Source: FEN-1219 sp963817615 (GTDB lineage Bacteria; Pseudomonadota; Gammaproteobacteria; Steroidobacterales; Rariloculaceae). Taken from it: a DNA stretch of 64,000 nt. Within the stretch, counting starts at the first letter, position 1; each line of letters opens with the position of its first letter. The stretch is taken from contig CAWFPH010000002.1 of assembly GCA_963817615.1 (NCBI GenBank), positions 1,364,001 through 1,428,000 on the forward strand. The letters run 5' to 3'. Below are positions 60,571 to 64,000 of this stretch, in pieces. A model generated the notes under the pieces. It was not told where the DNA came from. It did not search any database and worked only from the letters and a program-made list of their open reading frames with translations. Made by a program: the position numbers and the translations under genes.

Positions 60571-63354
60571 CTAGTGGAAGATGCCCTCGAGCAGCTTGTC
60601 GGTGAGCCGCTTCTTCGCCTGTTCGCGCACCCGGTCGCGCAGAATCTTGCTGAAGTCCGGCGTGATCGACGGGTCCGCGACCGTGCCCTTCAAGTTGAAC
60701 GGAATCGAGTCGCCGATCAGCGGCGTCATCGTCTCGCAATTCTGGATCGCGACCTTGCCGGTCAGCTTCGCGACGAGGTCGTAGTCGAGCCGCTGCTCGC
60801 CGAGCCTGAGAGAGCCCTTGCCCGTGACGTCCATGAACGACGTGCGGGCGAGCAGGTCGTTGCTCTGCGCGACGCCGTTGGTGACGGTCGCCGACCCCTG
60901 TATGACTTGGTAGCTCGTCTGCTTCGGTTGATCGCCGCGCGGTCCGGGCAATCCTTGCGTCGCGTTGTAGGCCGTGCAGAGCGTGCTCGCCACATTGAAG
61001 CCTTTGATCGCGCCGTCGCGCATCGCGAAGCCGACCTTGCCGGCCGCGGTCTTCACGTTGTCCATGATCGTGCGGCCGCTGCCCGCGAGATCGAGGTCGA
61101 ACGTGCCGGTGCCGCTGAAATTCGCGGGCTCGCCCGTGAGCGCCTGAATCACCGGCGACAGCGCGAGGCCGCTCGCATGCCCTTCGAGCGCGAGACCGGG
61201 CTTGTCGCCTGCGGCGCGTGCGTTGAAGCTGCCGTTGAACTCGCCGCCGTAGAGCCTTGCGCGGGCGTTCTCGAGCTTCGCGTTGCCTTCGGCAAGCACG
61301 ATGCGTGTGCCGACGCCGGCGAACTGCAATCCGGCGAGCTTGAGATCCGCGACCTGCACGTTGCCGTCGAGCTTCAGCGTGTTTTGGGCCGGCAGCTCGA
61401 TGTCGCCGGCCGTTTTCTGGCCCTGCTGCGCCCTGTCGGCCTTCGGCGGCATGTAGCGGTCCGCATCGACGCGGTCGATCGCGAGCATGAATGCGTAGCG
61501 CGGGTCGTCGAAGCCCTCGACCGCGAAGTGGCCCGTGATCTTGCTGTCGTCGAGCGCGAGCGCCACGTCGTCGAACGTCGCGTGCTTCGCATCGACCGTG
61601 AAACGCGTGTCGATCGCCGCGCGCGTGAATGCGCGCGGGTCGGCGGTCTTGAGCGGCGGCACGCCGAAGCGCTGCAGCAGGTCCTGCGGCGAGAACTGCG
61701 CGATCGTCGCGTGCCCCGTCCAGCTCGCCGTCTTCGACACGTTCCGGCCGGCGAGGTCGCCGCTGGCGCGCAGGCCGAATAGCTCGGCCTCGAACGGCCC
61801 GACGTCGACGCCGTCGATCGCACTGTCGAACGAGAACTTGGTCTTGAGCTGCACCATGCCGAGCTTGTGCGCGTCGATGCTCTTCGGCAGCAGCTTCGCG
61901 AACGCCTTCGTGAACGCATCGGGAGCGAAGCGCGTAGTGGCGATCGATCCGCGAAACACGTTGCCGCGCGTGCCCGGAACCGCCTCGAGCTCGCCCGTGA
62001 CCGTCGTGCCGAGCGCGTCGGCCTTGAAGTCGTGCAGCGCCGACCGGCCCGTCTCGAGATTGGCGTCGAAGCGCGCCGTGAGCCCGAGCTTGCCGAGCGC
62101 CGCGACGTCCACGGTCGGCGGCACGGCGGAGCGCAGCAGCGCGGTGAGCGTCGGGCTCGGTGCGAACGGCGGAATCGCGATTCGGCCCGCGAGCTCGTTC
62201 TCGCCCTTGAGCGTGCCTTCGCCCGTGACATGCATGCCGAGGAGCTGCGCATCGACGCCGCGCACCGCGATTGCGCGCGGGGCCGTCGCAAACGTGAATT
62301 GCGCTGCGAGCGTCGTGCGGCCGAGCTGCTCGGGGGTGACGCCCGGAGGCGCGGACAGCCCGAGCGCCGCGAACGCCCCTGCGACGGGCGCATCCGCGAC
62401 CTGCACGCTGCCTTCGATCTCGGGCGAGTCGGCGAGCTTCGACGCGGTGAGTCGTCCCGTTGCCCGCACGCCGGCCGTCTCGGTCTCGAGACCGTCGACC
62501 GCGAGCGTGCCGCGCGTTGCGTCGAACGCGACGCTCTCGGCCTTCGCGATCAGCGTGCGAGCGGGCACGCCGTTTTGCGCCGCGAGCTCGAGCGTTGCAT
62601 CGAGCCCGTGCAGCGTGACGGCACCGGCCGGCGCGTCGAGCTCGGTCCGTGCGCTCGCCTTGGCCGCGAGCGCGCGGCCGCTCGCCTCGTCGTGGAGATC
62701 GAGGCTCAAGTCGACGGGCACCGGCCCGCCGCCGCCGATCGCACCCGTGCTCAGGTCGAGATTGCTGGCGGTGTAGCGGAGCTGGGTCGTGTTCTCGCGC
62801 CAATAAAGGGTGCCGCGGCGCACGCGCACGCCTTCGAGCGCGAAGCTCTGCGGGGTCGCTGCGGCCGCACCTGGGGGCGTGGGTTGGCCCTGCCGCGCGG
62901 ACGGGTCGGGCTCGGCGCCGCGGCGGGAGGCGGCGTCCGCGAGGTCTTGCCAGTTGCCGTGCAGGGCCGCGTCGCGAGCGAGGTTGAGCGTGAGCCCGTC
63001 CAGCTCCACGGTGCCGATCTCGACGTGGCGGTCGAGCAGCGGCATGAGCTTCACGCGCGCGGCCGCGCGCTCGATCGTCGCGAACGGCAACGGGGCCGCG
63101 CCGTTCGCGCCCTCACCGAAGCCGGCCGCATTGCCGATGGTGATGCCGCCGGTCTCCACTGCGAGCCAGGGGAAGAAGCTCAGCTTCAAGTCCTGGTCGA
63201 TCGCGAGCGTGCGGCCCGTGCGCGCTTGGAATGCGTCCGTCACGACCTTCTTGTAGTCGTTCGGATCGAACAGCGCGACCACGACGACGACCGCGAGCAT
63301 GGCGAGCAGCACGATCGCGCCGATCACGATGCCCGCAATCTTCAATGCTTTCAT
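60571..63354 (-). CDS. AsmA family protein
   Basis: 927 residues. The N-terminal transmembrane helix (GIVIGAIVLLAMLAVVVVV) is followed by DPNDYKKVVTDAFQARTGR, the usual AsmA opening. A long beta-rich periplasmic body follows, ending in the AsmA C-terminal domain (NVASTLCTAYNATQG, then MDVTGKGSLRLGEQRLDYDL). AsmA-like proteins form a beta-taco groove thought to carry phospholipids between membranes. The C-terminal KILRDRVREQAKKRLTDKL is a basic amphipathic end. ATG 63354 is taken as the start of the anchor. Confidence 0.92.
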   Translation of the reverse strand: MKALKIAGIVIGAIVLLAMLAVVVVVALFDPNDYKKVVTDAFQARTGRTLAIDQDLKLSFFPWLAVETGGITIGNAAGFGEGANGAAPLPFATIERAAARVKLMPLLDRHVEIGTVELDGLTLNLARDAALHGNWQDLADAASRRGAEPDPSARQGQPTPPGAAAATPQSFALEGVRVRRGTLYWRENTTQLRYTASNLDLSTGAIGGGGPVPVDLSLDLHDEASGRALAAKASARTELDAPAGAVTLHGLDATLELAAQNGVPARTLIAKAESVAFDATRGTLAVDGLETETAGVRATGRLTASKLADSPEIEGSVQVADAPVAGAFAALGLSAPPGVTPEQLGRTTLAAQFTFATAPRAIAVRGVDAQLLGMHVTGEGTLKGENELAGRIAIPPFAPSPTLTALLRSAVPPTVDVAALGKLGLTARFDANLETGRSALHDFKADALGTTVTGELEAVPGTRGNVFRGSIATTRFAPDAFTKAFAKLLPKSIDAHKLGMVQLKTKFSFDSAIDGVDVGPFEAELFGLRASGDLAGRNVSKTASWTGHATIAQFSPQDLLQRFGVPPLKTADPRAFTRAAIDTRFTVDAKHATFDDVALALDDSKITGHFAVEGFDDPRYAFMLAIDRVDADRYMPPKADRAQQGQKTAGDIELPAQNTLKLDGNVQVADLKLAGLQFAGVGTRIVLAEGNAKLENARARLYGGEFNGSFNARAAGDKPGLALEGHASGLALSPVIQALTGEPANFSGTGTFDLDLAGSGRTIMDNVKTAAGKVGFAMRDGAIKGFNVASTLCTAYNATQGLPGPRGDQPKQTSYQVIQGSATVTNGVAQSNDLLARTSFMDVTGKGSLRLGEQRLDYDLVAKLTGKVAIQNCETMTPLIGDSIPFNLKGTVADPSITPDFSKILRDRVREQAKKRLTDKLLEGIFH

Positions 63355-63495
63355 AGCGCCTCCCTCGCTCCGCAACTGCTGCCGCGTCGTCGAGCGCACG
63401 CACGCGCAGTGGCACGGTCCCGCCGCCTTCGTACGGAGTGCCAGCGTCGCACCAAACGGAGCATGTTTCTAGGAGTCGCGCGGACCCTCGAGTTT

Positions 63496-64000
63496 CTACA
63501 GCAGGCGGGAGAGCAGGGTCGCGATCCCGAGGAACGACATGAACCCGGACACGTCGGTGATCGTCGTGAGAATGATCGACGACGATTGCGCGGGGTCCTG
63601 ACCGAGCCGCGTGAGCAGGATCGGAATCACCGACCCCGCGATACTCGCGATGACCATCGAGACCACCATCGCGATCAAGATCACGAGCGCGAGCCCCGTG
63701 CTGCGGCTCCAGGCGAGCACGCCGAGCGCCGTGGTGATTGCGATCGCGACGCCGTTGATGAGCCCGACGTTGATCTCCTTGAACAGCACGCGGAACCATT
63801 GCCGCGTCGAGATTTCGCGCAGCGCCAAGCCGCGCATCGTGACCGCGAGCGCCTGGGCGCCCGTGTTGCCCGATTGGCCCGCGACCACCGGCATCAGCAC
63901 GGCGAGCGCCGTGAATTTCGCGATCGTCGACTCGAACAGGCCCACGACCGATGCGGCCAGGAACGCAGTCGCGAGATTGATCTGGAGCCAAGGCAGCCGC
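63496..64000 (-). CDS. mgtE: Magnesium transporter MgtE, C-terminal membrane domain (N-terminus beyond window)
   Basis: About 167 residues remain, open to the window edge. The membrane domain is recognised by LMPVVAGQSGNTGAQALAVTMRGL, the conserved pore-region motif of MgtE, and by the following helices (LVILIAMVVSMVIASIAGSVIPIL). It ends SFLGIATLLSRLL. MgtE is a Mg2+ channel gated by cytoplasmic CBS and N domains, which lie outside this window. It is followed on the same strand by AsmA after about 140 bp. Confidence 0.9.
   Translation of the reverse strand, partial: RLPWLQINLATAFLAASVVGLFESTIAKFTALAVLMPVVAGQSGNTGAQALAVTMRGLALREISTRQWFRVLFKEINVGLINGVAIAITTALGVLAWSRSTGLALVILIAMVVSMVIASIAGSVIPILLTRLGQDPAQSSSIILTTITDVSGFMSFLGIATLLSRLL

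Noticed and set aside
60512..62803. Upstream extension of the alpha/beta hydrolase frame
   Set aside because: It is a shadow frame inside the AsmA gene; the hydrolase proper starts at 60511 with its membrane anchor.
1..64000. CRISPR arrays, rRNA, tRNA, transposases, prophage or toxin-antitoxin genes
   Set aside because: I looked for regular short direct repeats, rRNA-like sequence, tRNA cloverleafs and recognisable mobile-element proteins and found none I could support.

Overview
The window is high-GC bacterial chromosome (about two thirds G+C by eye), densely packed with genes on both strands. The gene content points to an aerobic, outer-membrane-bearing gammaproteobacterium. Evidence includes several outer-membrane beta-barrels, PBP1B with an LpoP-like activator lipoprotein, MtgA, DegP/DegQ, a PA2778/PA2779 pair, DUF6491, DUF6152 and DUF5916 proteins, and PQQ- and c-type-cytochrome-dependent enzymes. 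A Steroidobacter/Nevskiales/Xanthomonadales-like lineage is my inference; there is no rRNA here to prove it. I saw no tRNA, rRNA, CRISPR array, transposase or prophage gene.

Layout. 1-6.5 kb: an FMN-binding glutamate-synthase-like protein (cut by the window start), a sorbosone/sugar dehydrogenase, an O-methyltransferase, a secreted protein plus DUF6152 pair, and an Ala/Gly-repeat secreted protein. 6.7-9.4 kb: an RNA-repair type locus with rtcB divergent from a slipin gene. The 345 bp between them holds a strong promoter, a 42-codon ORF and a strong terminator. 9.4-14 kb: a GDSL lipoprotein, a DUF5916 outer-membrane protein and a tandem SnoaL/NTF2-like protein. 14.2-19.7 kb: a surface-polysaccharide cluster (two methyltransferases, a Wzx-like flippase, two GT4 glycosyltransferases) on strictly alternating strands, with one methyltransferase frameshifted. 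19.7-29 kb: an MBL hydrolase, a DUF4382 lipoprotein, an ECF sigma/anti-sigma operon ending in a TPR-barrel protein, a GST, an inverted-repeat element, a BamA/TamA-like barrel, a methyltransferase and a VanY peptidase.

29-39.6 kb: a GntR(YtrA-type)-HlyD-ABC ATPase module without a permease, an exported methyltransferase, mtgA coupled to a deoxyinosine glycosylase, a LysR regulator, a candidate small RNA, a two-component system with a DUF6491 protein, and a divergent DegP/DegQ protease. 39.7-48.2 kb: PpiC-HupE, a MetE-like methyltransferase, isoaspartyl peptidase, a PQQ dehydrogenase, two overlapping paralogous secreted proteins and a diheme cytochrome c. 48.5-56.1 kb: a membrane-tethered winged-helix regulator, a PA2779-PA2778-CtlX operon, an EF-hand protein, a MauG/CcP-like diheme protein, an MFS transporter and a Cys-rich lipoprotein. 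56.1-64 kb: LpoP-like lipoprotein and PBP1B, GST, alpha/beta hydrolase, AsmA and the MgtE C-terminus (cut by the window end).

The dominant theme is the cell envelope: peptidoglycan synthesis and trimming, outer-membrane barrels, periplasmic quality control, exported redox enzymes and surface polysaccharide. The items least explained by known annotation are the two promoter-to-terminator units with no obvious conventional gene (7970-8233 beside rtcB; 35007-35218 after the LysR gene), the 25.8 kb inverted repeat, and the tethered DNA-binding protein at 48.5 kb.
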